A stretch of DNA of 64,000 bases, from NCBI GenBank assembly GCA_910579505.1, contig CAJTTZ010000011.1, forward strand, positions 62,001-126,000. Reading direction: 5' to 3'. Positions 50,213-58,772 of this stretch are shown here, piece after piece (within the stretch, counting starts at the first letter, position 1; every line of letters starts with the position of its first letter). Below the pieces are notes generated by a model that saw nothing but the letters and a program-made list of their open reading frames with translations, ran no database searches and was not told the origin of the DNA. Made by a program: the position numbers and the translations under genes. This DNA is from an uncultured Lachnospiraceae bacterium (GTDB lineage Bacteria > Bacillota > Clostridia > Lachnospirales > Lachnospiraceae).

Positions 50213-51044
50213 AAGGCTGCTTTTTCTGCTGCCGGGGTTTGCGGGTGTCATGCTGTTCTATCTGCTGCCGTTTCTGGAGGTCGTGCGGCGGTCATTCCTT
50301 AAATCCGGCAACAGCGCGTTCGTGGGGATTGACAATTACCGTGCGGTGCTTGAAAACGGCGCCTTTGTGCTTGCCGTGCGCAATACGTTTTTGTATATGG
50401 CGGTAGGGGTGCCGCTTCTCATGGGAATCAGCCTGATCCTGTCGCTGCTTTTGAGAAATCTCCTGATGCGCCGCAGGCTGGTGTCGGCGATGCTCCTGCC
50501 TATGGCGGTGCCGGCGGCGGTCATGGTTCTGACATTACAGATTCTGATCGACAGACAGGGAGTCATCAATGGTATGCTGACAAAGATATCGGAACAAATA
50601 ACGGCGCTCCCTGCCTTTGAAGCCATCGACTATCTCAACACCGAGTGGGCGCTGTTTGTGGTAGTGTGCAGTTTTTTGTGGAAAAACACGGGGTATATGG
50701 TCATTCTCTGGCTGGCGGGACTTGCCGCGCTGCCAAAGGAAGTGGAGGAGGCGGCGCAGGTGGACGGCGCGAACAGGTGGCAGAACTGGCATTATATCAT
50801 CAGACCGGGGCTTTCCGGCAGTTTCTTTACGATTGGGATGCTTTCCGTGCTGCAGATTTTCAAAAGCTACAGGGAGGTCTGGATGGTGGCGGGCAGTTAT
50901 CCGCAGGCGCACATTTATTTTTTACAGCACCTTTTGCAAAACTGGTATCTGAAACTGGAGTTTGACAGGATGGCGGCGCTGACGGTAATTATGTCGCTGG
51001 TGCTGCTTATCGTGTGTCTGTTTCTGCAAAAAAAGCTGGGTTAG
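50178..51044 (+). CDS. ABC sugar-type permease (MalF-like)
   Basis: About 288 residues with six membrane helices (LLFLLPGFAGVMLFYLLPFLEVVRRSF entry) and the cytoplasmic EAA loop EEAAQVDGANRWQNWHYIIRPGLSG that docks to the ATPase. The start is uncertain: TTG at 50178 overlaps the upstream gene by 35 bases; TTG at 50196 is an alternative. It forms a pair with the permease at 51060. No ATPase gene is present, so a shared MsmX/MsiK-type ATPase is presumed. Confidence 0.82.
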   Translation: MRGRWRLRWRSKRLLFLLPGFAGVMLFYLLPFLEVVRRSFLKSGNSAFVGIDNYRAVLENGAFVLAVRNTFLYMAVGVPLLMGISLILSLLLRNLLMRRRLVSAMLLPMAVPAAVMVLTLQILIDRQGVINGMLTKISEQITALPAFEAIDYLNTEWALFVVVCSFLWKNTGYMVILWLAGLAALPKEVEEAAQVDGANRWQNWHYIIRPGLSGSFFTIGMLSVLQIFKSYREVWMVAGSYPQAHIYFLQHLLQNWYLKLEFDRMAALTVIMSLVLLIVCLFLQKKLG

Positions 51045-51059
51045 CGTGAGAAGAATGAG

Positions 51060-51977
51060 GTGGAAGAAAACAAAATGGGGAGTAGGTTGACAGCCCCGGC
51101 ATGGGCGACACAGGCGTATGGCAAATGGCGGAAGCGGAGCAGGGCATGGTTCGCTGCCGGAATCTGTGTGGCCGCGGCGGTTTTGATCTGCGCGCCTCTT
51201 CTCATGATTCCCGGCGGCTCCCTGATGGACGGCGCGGAGATAAGGCGGATTCTTTCACCGATCCTTGGGGAGGGGAAGGGATTTGCGGCGTGGCATCTGA
51301 TTCCCGTCTATCCCACAATCGACCATTTTTCCAGGCTGTTGATTGAGTCGCCCGCTTTCTACCGGCTGTTCTGGAATACCGTGGGGATGACGGCGGCGAT
51401 TCTCTTTGGGCAGCTTATTGTGGGGCTGCCTTCGGCATGGGCGTTTGCCGCTTTCCGCTTCCGGGGAAGGGACTTTCTGTTCGGGCTCTATGTGGTGCTC
51501 ATGCTTCTCCCCTTTCAGGTGATGCTTCTGCCGCAGTACATTGTTTTACAGAAACTGCACTTGTACAATCATCCCGCGGCAGTGATCCTTCCGGCCGTAT
51601 TTTCCACTTTCCCGGTGTTTATCATGTACCGGGGATTCACCCAGATTGACGCAGCGGTCTTGGAGGCGGCGAGACTGGACGGCGCGGGGGAACTGCAGAC
51701 TTTTTTTTATATCGGCCTGCCGCTTGGAAAGATGGGAATACAGGCGGCAATGGTTTTGAGTTTTTTGGAGTATTGGAATCTGGTGGAACAGCCTATGGCA
51801 TTTCTGGAGGAACAGGCGGCTTGGCCGCTCTCCCTCTATCTGCCGCAGATTAGCATCAGTCAGGCGGGATTTGCCTTCGCGGTGGCGGTGATGGCGCTGA
51901 TTCCCGCGCTGTTTGTCTTTGCACTGGGGCAGGATGCGCTGGAAGAGGGAATCGCATATATCGGGGTGAAAAGGTAA
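51060..51977 (+). CDS. ABC sugar-type permease (MalG-like)
   Basis: 305 residues, six membrane helices, EAA loop EAARLDGAGELQTFFYIGLPLGK. GTG at 51060 follows GAATGAGG; ATG at 51075 is an alternative. Partner of the MalF-like permease upstream; both differ from typical members by a long N-terminal cytoplasmic leader (Arg/Lys-rich) here. Confidence 0.85.
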   Translation: MEENKMGSRLTAPAWATQAYGKWRKRSRAWFAAGICVAAAVLICAPLLMIPGGSLMDGAEIRRILSPILGEGKGFAAWHLIPVYPTIDHFSRLLIESPAFYRLFWNTVGMTAAILFGQLIVGLPSAWAFAAFRFRGRDFLFGLYVVLMLLPFQVMLLPQYIVLQKLHLYNHPAAVILPAVFSTFPVFIMYRGFTQIDAAVLEAARLDGAGELQTFFYIGLPLGKMGIQAAMVLSFLEYWNLVEQPMAFLEEQAAWPLSLYLPQISISQAGFAFAVAVMALIPALFVFALGQDALEEGIAYIGVKR

Positions 51978-52001
51978 GCAACGCGAAAAGGTATGGGGTA
52001 G

Positions 52002-53330
52002 ATGGGATCGAAGAAAAAACTGTGGCAGGGATTTGCACTTTTTATGGCCGTTATGCTAATTATGACATATGTGTCACGGATAGTCTATGTGAGCCGGATG
52101 CCAAGGGTGATGTGGAGCTGTCCCACGTCGGCATCCATCCGCAATAAGGTCATAGCGGAGGGGACGGTGGAGGCAGTAGGCGCCCAGGCGGTGATCGGAC
52201 TGGACGGCCTGCTTGTGGAGAAGGTGTGCGTGGCGGCGGGAGATCGGATAGAAGCGGGAACGGTTCTCTATGAGGTGAATACGGAAGACTTGCTCGCGCA
52301 GCTTTCGGAACTTAATGCGCAGGAGGAGGCGTGGCAGAAGCAGGAACAGGCAAAGCGCCGGGAGGCGGCTACGAATACGACCCGCGCGCAGGAAGATTAT
52401 GACACAAGTGTCATAGAACTCGACAGAAGGATTGCGGAGGAGACAAAGAAGCTCGAGGAGCTTATGGAAGATCTGGATACCCATATGTTCCGCATTCCGA
52501 AGGAGGATGCCTCCAACGAGACCTGGATTGCCTGGGCGGATGAGCGGCTTCGGTTTGACAGGGATATAGCGGAGAAAGAGCGCGAGATCGAAGATATACG
52601 GCTTGAGAAGGAAAAGGTTTTAAGACAGGCGGACAGGGAATTAGAGGATGCAAGGCGCGCACAGGGCGCGGCGGAGAGCGGTCTGGAACTGGGAGCTTCC
52701 GGCGTCAGCCAGGTGCGGGAGAGGCAGGAGAAGATTGCGCTTTTGACGGAACTTTCCGAGAATGAGGGCAAGGTGACGGCCCAGGGAGCGGGGGATGTTC
52801 TGGAAGTGATGATACAGTCAGGTATGCGGATGGGATCGGATGCGGTTCTCCGTTATGCCGACGATGCGGGCGGCAGGATATTTTGCACAGTTATCACGCA
52901 GGAACAGAAGCCATTGGTGCATACAGGGGATATGGTAAAACTTACATTTCCGGGCAGCGCCGAGGAAGTATCCGAAACGATTGATTCCATTGTGCAGGAA
53001 AACGGCGGCTATACCGTGGCGATCCGGCTGGAACCGGGCGTGGGGGCGGGGCGTACGGAGGGCGTGATGGAGCTGAACTCCACATCGGAAATTTATGATT
53101 TTGTGGTACCGGTCAAAGCGCTTCACAACGACGGCGGCAACACGATTTATGTGCTGGAGGAAAAGGAGGGCATCCTTGGCACGGAGCTTGGCGTCAGGAG
53201 CATGACGGTGCGCCTGCTTGACAAAAACGAGGAATATGCGGCGATTGCCGACGAGCTGCTTTCGGGCGATACAAAGGTGGTAATAGAGTGCGACAAGGAA
53301 CTGGAAAACGGGATGCCGGTCAAAGAGTAG
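52002..53330 (+). CDS. HlyD-like membrane fusion/adaptor protein
   Basis: 442 residues: one N-terminal membrane anchor (about 9-27), a lipoyl/barrel-sandwich region (VIAEGTVEAVGAQAVIGLDGLLVEKVCVAAGDRIEAGTVLYEV), a long coiled coil (about 100-235, Glu/Lys/Arg-rich), the second barrel half and a C-terminal beta domain. This is the layout of periplasmic adaptor proteins that accompany RND, MacB or bacteriocin exporters. No exporter gene is adjacent; it starts 24 bases after the MalG-like permease and probably belongs to the same operon, which is odd. Confidence 0.78.
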   Translation: MGSKKKLWQGFALFMAVMLIMTYVSRIVYVSRMPRVMWSCPTSASIRNKVIAEGTVEAVGAQAVIGLDGLLVEKVCVAAGDRIEAGTVLYEVNTEDLLAQLSELNAQEEAWQKQEQAKRREAATNTTRAQEDYDTSVIELDRRIAEETKKLEELMEDLDTHMFRIPKEDASNETWIAWADERLRFDRDIAEKEREIEDIRLEKEKVLRQADRELEDARRAQGAAESGLELGASGVSQVRERQEKIALLTELSENEGKVTAQGAGDVLEVMIQSGMRMGSDAVLRYADDAGGRIFCTVITQEQKPLVHTGDMVKLTFPGSAEEVSETIDSIVQENGGYTVAIRLEPGVGAGRTEGVMELNSTSEIYDFVVPVKALHNDGGNTIYVLEEKEGILGTELGVRSMTVRLLDKNEEYAAIADELLSGDTKVVIECDKELENGMPVKE

Positions 53331-53362
53331 AGCGAAAAGAACTTGGAATTGCCTGATTGCTT

Positions 53363-53391
53363 TTGCTATAGCGGCTTTTTAATGTTATAAT
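53363..53391 (+). promoter_or_regulatory. Promoter of the CapA-like gene (leaderless arrangement)
   Basis: TTGCTA (53363-53368), 17-base spacer, TATAAT (53386-53391). The ATG is six bases further on, where transcription should begin, and no Shine-Dalgarno site exists. Confidence 0.6.
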
Positions 53392-53397
53392 GGTCGC

Positions 53398-54708
53398 ATG
53401 GCTAAGAAGAGATCACGTAAAAATAAAAAGAAAAAGAGAATACGGTTTCACAGAAGTTTTTTCCTGCCTTTTGTGATTACGCTGACGGCGGCGGTGGCGT
53501 TGGGGGTTCTGGCGCTGGCGGCGCATCAGTGGATTATGGAGCCGGTGAAGACGAAACCGGCGGATATTGTTCGGCCGGATCACGGAAAAGAGACGCCGGG
53601 AACCGAAGATGAAGAGCCTGCGGAAAAGGAGGACGATGCAGGAGACGAGGGGGAGAGCGACGTGACGGAGCCGGAAACGGTTTCCAGATATCAGGAAGTA
53701 CTGGACGATCCCGCTTACATGGAAGAGAACAATATCTATACGGTGGAACCTGCCCAACCCGGCAGGGTGACCATGACATTTGCGGGGGATATTCTGTTTG
53801 ACGACAACTATGCGATTACGGGGACGGTGCGCTCCGACGGCGATATATCCAAGGGCGTTACGCCGGAGGTGATCGAACGGATGCAGTCGGCGGATATTAT
53901 GATGCTCAACAATGAGTTTGCCTATTCCGGCCGGGGGACACCCACGGAGGACAAACAGTTTACATTCCGGGCTAGGCCGGAGACGGCGGCATACCTGACC
54001 GATATGGGGGTGGATCTGGTATCACTGGCCAATAACCATGCCTATGATTACGGCCCGACGGCTCTGGAGGATACACTGGATACCTTGCGTGAGACGGGAA
54101 TCCCCTATGTGGGCGCGGGGCGCAATATCGACGAGGCGAGAAAGCCGGTCTACTATATTGTGGGGGATATGAAAATCGCCTTTGTGTCGGCGACGCAGAT
54201 TGAGCGGCTCGATACGCCGGATACCAAGGAGGCTACGGAGACATCGCCCGGCGTTTTCCGCTGCTGGAACGGGGCAAAGCTTCTGGAAACGATCCGGGAG
54301 GCTGAGGAGAACAGCGATTTCGTGGTGGCTTATATACACTGGGGGACGGAAAACCAGGCGGAGCTGGACTGGGCGCAGTTAAAACAGGCGCCGGAACTGA
54401 TTGCGGCGGGGGCGGATCTGGTGATCGGGGATCATCCCCACTGTCTGCAGCCCATCGGCGTGATTCAGGGCGTGCCTGTGATTTACAGTCTGGGAAATTT
54501 CTGGTTCAATTCAAAAACTCTGGACACCGGCATGGTAGAAGTGGTGATTGACGAGACGGGAATCGTGAGCTATCAGTTTGTCCCCTGCCTGCAGAGCGGA
54601 TGCAGAACAACGCTCCTGCAGGGTGCGGAGAAGGAGCGGGTGCTCGCCTATATGCGCGGCATTTCCGAGGGCGTGCGGATTGACGAAGATGGTTTTGTGA
54701 GCTGGTAG
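53398..54708 (+). CDS. CapA-family (PGA synthesis) metallophosphoesterase-like protein
   Basis: 436 residues. A very basic N-terminus (AKKRSRKNKKKKRIRFHRS), a membrane anchor (about 20-42), an acidic linker rich in Glu/Asp (about 60-90), then the CapA domain: VTMTFAGDILFDD, LVSLANNHAYDYGPTALEDTL, VVAYIHWGTE and IGDHPHCLQPIGVIQGVPVIYSLGNFWFN, with metal-ligand-like Asp/His residues. Family members take part in capsular poly-gamma-glutamate or envelope assembly. The predicted -10 lies six bases before the ATG, suggesting a leaderless message. Confidence 0.85.
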   Translation: MAKKRSRKNKKKKRIRFHRSFFLPFVITLTAAVALGVLALAAHQWIMEPVKTKPADIVRPDHGKETPGTEDEEPAEKEDDAGDEGESDVTEPETVSRYQEVLDDPAYMEENNIYTVEPAQPGRVTMTFAGDILFDDNYAITGTVRSDGDISKGVTPEVIERMQSADIMMLNNEFAYSGRGTPTEDKQFTFRARPETAAYLTDMGVDLVSLANNHAYDYGPTALEDTLDTLRETGIPYVGAGRNIDEARKPVYYIVGDMKIAFVSATQIERLDTPDTKEATETSPGVFRCWNGAKLLETIREAEENSDFVVAYIHWGTENQAELDWAQLKQAPELIAAGADLVIGDHPHCLQPIGVIQGVPVIYSLGNFWFNSKTLDTGMVEVVIDETGIVSYQFVPCLQSGCRTTLLQGAEKERVLAYMRGISEGVRIDEDGFVSW

Positions 54709-54709
54709 G

Positions 54710-54732
54710 ACCTAAAAAATCATTTTTTAGGG
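54710..54732 (+). terminator. A/T-rich hairpin after the CapA-like gene
   Basis: CCTAAAAAA and TTTTTTAGG pair around TCA. It resembles a weak terminator with the T run inside the stem. Confidence 0.5.
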
Positions 54733-54869
54733 AAAGATGAAACTTTCAAGACGGCTGTATCGTATTATTAGCAGAGGGACGAATCCCGGGGGCAGAGGCT
54801 GAATCACATAAGTGGCTGTTTGGCGCGCTGCCTGCCGGAACAAATCGCCGGACAGAAAGGAAGACAACT

Positions 54870-56243
54870 ATGAACATAGGAAACAGTTATTCTTCGTGGA
54901 TGCATAATTCGACCCAGCCGGGGTACGCAGGCCGCACGGCACGGACAGAGGAAGAAAAGGGCGAAGAGAAAAAAACGGAAAATATGACGTACCGCGAACA
55001 GATCCTTGCCCATATGGAGGAGATGGCAAAAAAGGTGAAGGAAGGCAAGGTGGAGCCGACCTTCCAGACGGGCGCGCAGTCTTTTACCAGAAGGGAATGG
55101 GAAAAGCTTCTGGCGGATTTTGACGACGCGGAGGAGGCGCTGCAGGAGCAGATCAAGGAGCTGATCGCGGAAGTGGAGAAGCAGGCGGCGAAAGAGGCGA
55201 TGAGAAGGGAAGCCGAGGGCAAGCCTGATTCTGACGGCACGGGAGCAGTTGTGACAAACGTGTCAGTTCCAGAGGCGGCGCAGCCGGCGGCGAAAGCGGG
55301 AGGCAGCGTGGTGAATCCAAAGACGGCTGAGGGTGGCGCGGCGGTTCCCCCGGCGACTTCGACAGCCACAGGCGGCAGTACGGCGGCTTCAGGGATAAAG
55401 CCGTGGGAGCTGGACGGCATGGACGATAATTGTACGGAAGTGGAGGTGACGGACCCGGAGGAGCTTTTGGAGCTTCTTACGGGCGAGGTGACCAAGAGCA
55501 CCTTCCCCACAGATGATCCCGAACACAAGCACTGGTTTATCACCTGCTACAGTCAGGATGGGATCTGGTGCAGGGAGGCTTATTATGAAAACGGCAAGTG
55601 GGTGAACAGGGACTGTTTCAGGCTTCCCTACACGGAGCCGGGACAATATGAGAAGGTGATGGCATTTATACAGCGGTTTCCGCAGGATGCGAATCTGCGT
55701 TTCTCATCCAATAAAGAATTCTGGGAGGACTTCCTTGCGGGAAAGATTGACGAGGACGACTTCGTCAACTTCTTTGAGACTTCTACCGACGAGAACGGTG
55801 TGCCAAGCTATACCTATGAGAAGGACGGATCCACGTACATAGACCGTGAGAAGGCGAAGTACGCCAAATATATGAACGGCTTTGGCGCGCATTTTTACAC
55901 GGCGGAGGAGATGGATCTGCTCTGGCGCGGGGTCATCCATGAAAACCGCAAGGGCCTGCAGAAAATTCCTGACTATTACGACCGGCAGACGGCTTCCGGG
56001 GAGGCGGGATCCGGGAACAAAGAGGAAGAGGATGACGACCTCGAGACGAATATTATCACCAAACCCGACGGTTCCACGGTATTAGAGATCAAGACAAGCT
56101 ACGGCGTGATGGAGGTGGAAATCACGGAGGCGCAGAAGTTCGGGCTGCAGTATGAGGCGCGCCCGGCGGCGCGGGGCGGCAGAACCATATCGGCAGGAGC
56201 TTTTGCACATGCGGCGGCAGCGTATGGGAACGGTGAGGTGTGA
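54870..56243 (+). CDS. Uncharacterised 457-residue protein
   Basis: Not recognised. No signal peptide; starts MNIGNSYSSWMHNSTQPGYAG. Residues ~35-110 are strongly helical and charged; ~115-175 are Ala/Gly/Pro/Thr-rich linker; ~180-430 form a domain with many aromatic residues (HWFITCYSQDGIWCREAYYENG, FWEDFLAGKIDEDDFVNFFETS). ATG at 54870 follows GAAAGGAAG. It precedes another unknown protein by one base (TGA then ATATG). Both may be secreted or surface-associated by a non-Sec route, by analogy with flagellar proteins; speculative. Confidence 0.72.
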   Translation: MNIGNSYSSWMHNSTQPGYAGRTARTEEEKGEEKKTENMTYREQILAHMEEMAKKVKEGKVEPTFQTGAQSFTRREWEKLLADFDDAEEALQEQIKELIAEVEKQAAKEAMRREAEGKPDSDGTGAVVTNVSVPEAAQPAAKAGGSVVNPKTAEGGAAVPPATSTATGGSTAASGIKPWELDGMDDNCTEVEVTDPEELLELLTGEVTKSTFPTDDPEHKHWFITCYSQDGIWCREAYYENGKWVNRDCFRLPYTEPGQYEKVMAFIQRFPQDANLRFSSNKEFWEDFLAGKIDEDDFVNFFETSTDENGVPSYTYEKDGSTYIDREKAKYAKYMNGFGAHFYTAEEMDLLWRGVIHENRKGLQKIPDYYDRQTASGEAGSGNKEEEDDDLETNIITKPDGSTVLEIKTSYGVMEVEITEAQKFGLQYEARPAARGGRTISAGAFAHAAAAYGNGEV

Positions 56244-56244
56244 T

Positions 56245-57111
56245 ATGGGCATCAGTGGCATAGGAAGTCGGAATACTTACATTTACAATACGACGACGGG
56301 AAAGCTTTCGTCGAAGGACGGGCAGCAGGACGCCTTTGTGGATTACTTTAACGGGGATATTAACGGTGACGAGGACGATACCCTCAACGGGTTTGACAGG
56401 GCCAGAAAAGCGGATATCAATAATCTGATCGAGGTCTGGGCGCAGATTGACAGGAGTCTTTTTAACGACCCGGAGAAAGAGGAGTATGAGATCACCACGG
56501 AGTCCGTTGACGCGGTGACTTCCACCGTACAGGTGGATGGCGGCAAAATTTTTACATGCTACAGCGCCGGCTTTTTTACCTGTATTGATCCATCCGAGCT
56601 CTTTCAAAAGGCGGGACCGTTCCAGACATGCGAACATAAGGACTACGATCCTTCTGACAACAGTGTCAATATTGCCGTGGGCGATGTGTTTGACCTGGGA
56701 AACGGTTACAGGCTGCGTGTAGGCAGGGATCAGGTTTACGGGGAAGGGCACGGATACCGGAACGGGGAAAACGATGAAAAGCTGCAGGCGCTTTCGTGGG
56801 GGCTTGGCGCACTGATCCACTTTTCGGAGGGACGGTGGTCCGGCGTCATGCTCGAGTTTGGCGACAGGGTCTCTGCCGCGTCAGACAGGGGAGACCTGAT
56901 GGGAGGCACGACGCCCATGTTACTGGAACTGCTGCGGCAGCTTGGCGTGGATACCGACCGGGAATTTGTCTTAAACGGCACGAAATGCGAGGTGCAAAAC
57001 GGAAAAATCCGTGAGGTCGGCGACAGATGGGGCGTGGCGCGCAATGTGCGCGACGAGGCGATCAGGAAGTACGAGGAGGAGATGTCCCGCCCGCTTTCAA
57101 GCTGGAAATAA
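56245..57111 (+). CDS. Uncharacterised 288-residue protein with EF-hand-like loop
   Basis: Not recognised. Starts MGISGIGSRNTYIYNTTTGK; an Asp-rich loop NGDINGDEDDTLNGFD (about residues 36-51) resembles a calcium-binding EF-hand/dockerin loop. The rest has a mixed alpha/beta fold with VGDVFDLGNGYRLRVG. It overlaps in operon with the preceding gene (stop 56243, start 56245), so the products may work together. Confidence 0.7.
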   Translation: MGISGIGSRNTYIYNTTTGKLSSKDGQQDAFVDYFNGDINGDEDDTLNGFDRARKADINNLIEVWAQIDRSLFNDPEKEEYEITTESVDAVTSTVQVDGGKIFTCYSAGFFTCIDPSELFQKAGPFQTCEHKDYDPSDNSVNIAVGDVFDLGNGYRLRVGRDQVYGEGHGYRNGENDEKLQALSWGLGALIHFSEGRWSGVMLEFGDRVSAASDRGDLMGGTTPMLLELLRQLGVDTDREFVLNGTKCEVQNGKIREVGDRWGVARNVRDEAIRKYEEEMSRPLSSWK

Positions 57112-57183
57112 GAAGAATTAAGCTGTTTATGGGCGGAAAATGCCTATGGCGGACAAAAATGCTGTTATATTTGGCAAAAACAG

Positions 57184-57213
57184 TTGACAGCCCTGCACGC
57201 GCTGTGCTATAGT
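57184..57213 (+). promoter_or_regulatory. Promoter of the rplJL operon
   Basis: TTGACA (57184-57189), 18-base spacer, TATAGT (57208-57213), ahead of the L10 leader. Confidence 0.75.
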
Positions 57214-57218
57214 AGCAA

Positions 57219-57330
57219 ATGCCGAAGACAGCAGGTGCCGTATTGCCGGCGTAAGAGTCCGCCTGCCGAGGAGAGAAGAGCTATCATTGATATTTATTGC
57301 CCTCCCTGTCTTTGCGGGGAGGGTTTTTGA
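57219..57330 (+). ncRNA. L10 ribosomal leader with attenuator
   Basis: GCCGAAGACAGCAGGTG...CGCCTGCCGAGG matches the firmicute L10 leader that binds the L10(L12)4 complex. A terminator CCCTCCC...GGGAGGGTTTTT follows at 57301-57326. When free L10 binds the leader, termination should increase, giving feedback control of rplJ and rplL. Confidence 0.85.
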
Positions 57331-57472
57331 TGCACACGGGCGTCCAAATGAAATATGTCAGCAAGCTGACGGACGTCCGGCGCGCGAGCAGGGGAAGAAA
57401 TCTTCCCTACTCGATTGTGTCCGACGGACACACGCTCCTAATCGGCAACAAAATCTATAAGGAGGTAATGTA

Positions 57473-58063
57473 ATGGCAAAGGTGGAATTGAAGAAACCCA
57501 TCGTAGATGAGATCGCCGCTGCCGTGAAAGACGCGCAGTCAGTCGTTCTCGTTGACTACCGCGGACTTACGGTGGAACAGGACACACAGCTTCGTAAAGA
57601 GCTGCGTGAGGCCGGGATCACCTACAAGGTTTACAAGAACACTATGATGAATTTTGCATTTAAGGGCACGGACTGCGAAGTGCTTCTTCCCTATCTGGAA
57701 GGCCCCAGCGCGGTTGCCATCTCTACAGAGGATGCTACGGCTCCCGCGAGAGTGTTATGCAAATTCGCTAAGACGGCAGATGCCCTTGAGGTAAAGGGCG
57801 GCATTGTGGAAGGCATTGCTTACGATGCGGACGGGATCAAGGAAGTCGCTAAGATTCCTTCCAGAGAAGAGCTGCTGTCCAGACTGCTTGGCAGCATGCA
57901 GTCCCCGATCACCAACTTCGCACGCGTAATCAAGCAGATTGCGGAGAAGGATGGAGAACCCGGAGAAGAGGCTGCACCTGCAGCGGAAGCAGCGCCTGCA
58001 GAGGCAGAGGCCGCACCCGCAGAGGAAGCAGCGCCTGCGGAAGAAGCGCCCGCAGCAGAATAA
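57473..58063 (+). CDS. rplJ: 50S ribosomal protein L10
   Basis: 196 residues. The globular part (VELKKPIVDEIAAAVKDAQSVVLVDYRGLTVEQDTQLRKELR) and C-terminal helix are normal, but the protein has an extra ~35-residue tail of Ala/Glu/Pro repeats (AAPAEEA type, about 160-196) that typical L10 (165-175 residues) lacks. L10 anchors the L7/L12 dimers. ATG behind AAGGAGG. The gap 57331-57472 holds two hairpins (GACGGACGTCC, GAGCAGGGG.../...CCCTACTCG). Confidence 0.95.
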   Translation: MAKVELKKPIVDEIAAAVKDAQSVVLVDYRGLTVEQDTQLRKELREAGITYKVYKNTMMNFAFKGTDCEVLLPYLEGPSAVAISTEDATAPARVLCKFAKTADALEVKGGIVEGIAYDADGIKEVAKIPSREELLSRLLGSMQSPITNFARVIKQIAEKDGEPGEEAAPAAEAAPAEAEAAPAEEAAPAEEAPAAE

Positions 58064-58145
58064 ACGGTTAAAACGGTTTAAATGCTTTGTATGAAAACCA
58101 TCGCATGAAAACCCGAGTCTGCCGCAGGCAGTCTCGAAACGCAGA
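58064..58145 (+). repeat. Ribosomal-gene leader repeat, copy 2
   Basis: GGTTAAAACGGTTTAAATGC..AAACC..CGAGTCTGCCGCAGGCAGTCTCG. Similar in order and wording to 44240-44312; the stem here is longer (CGAG...CTCG with CTGCC/GGCAG). Confidence 0.6.
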
Positions 58146-58175
58146 CAATGAATAAAAAAATGGAGGAAAACAATC

Positions 58176-58553
58176 ATGGCAAAGTTAACTACTCAGGAAA
58201 TGATCGACGCGATCAAAGAGTTGACCGTATTGGAATTAAATGATCTGGTAAAGGCATGTGAGGAAGAGTTCGGCGTATCCGCAGCAGCGGGCGTTGTAGT
58301 TGCGGCAGCAGGCGATGCAGGCGCAGCGGCAGCAGAGGAGAAGACCGAGTTCGACGTTGAGCTGACAGAGGTTGGCCCGAACAAGGTTAAGGTAATCAAG
58401 GTGGTTCGTGAGGCTACCGGCCTTGGCCTGAAGGAGGCGAAGGATCTCGTAGATTCTGCTCCGAAGATGGTTAAGGAAGCTGCTTCCAAGGAAGAGGCTG
58501 ACGAAATCAAGGCTAAGCTCGAGGCTGAGGGCGCAAAGGTTACCCTGAAATAA
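58176..58553 (+). CDS. rplL: 50S ribosomal protein L7/L12
   Basis: 125 residues: N-terminal dimerisation helices, an Ala-rich hinge (VVVAAAGDAGAAAAEE) and the C-terminal domain with VIKVVREATGLGLKEAKDLVDSAP. It recruits translation factors. ATG behind TGGAGGAAA. Confidence 0.97.
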   Translation: MAKLTTQEMIDAIKELTVLELNDLVKACEEEFGVSAAAGVVVAAAGDAGAAAAEEKTEFDVELTEVGPNKVKVIKVVREATGLGLKEAKDLVDSAPKMVKEAASKEEADEIKAKLEAEGAKVTLK

Positions 58554-58576
58554 TCGGCGGGCATATCTGAAAACAG

Positions 58577-58618
58577 AACCGTTCACATGCGAAAATTAGG
58601 CATGTGGACGGTTTTATT
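58577..58618 (+). terminator. Terminator after rplL
   Basis: AACCGTTCACATGC pairs with GCATGTGGACGGTT, then TTATTT. rpoB has its own promoter downstream. Confidence 0.85.
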
Positions 58619-58651
58619 TCAAAATTCTTTTTTAATTTCTGAAAAAAGTCA

Positions 58652-58681
58652 TTGACTCCCTATGGCAATTTGTAGTAGAAT
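58652..58681 (+). promoter_or_regulatory. Promoter of rpoBC
   Basis: TTGACT (58652-58657), 18-base spacer, TAGAAT (58676-58681), about 90 bases before the start codon. Confidence 0.6.
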
Positions 58682-58772
58682 GTATGATGCACTATTGTGG
58701 TGTGCTATGCTTTTTTGAAGTGTTGTTTCCGATGAAGCATGGATCAATCATAAAGAACGGGGTGAAGTGTCA

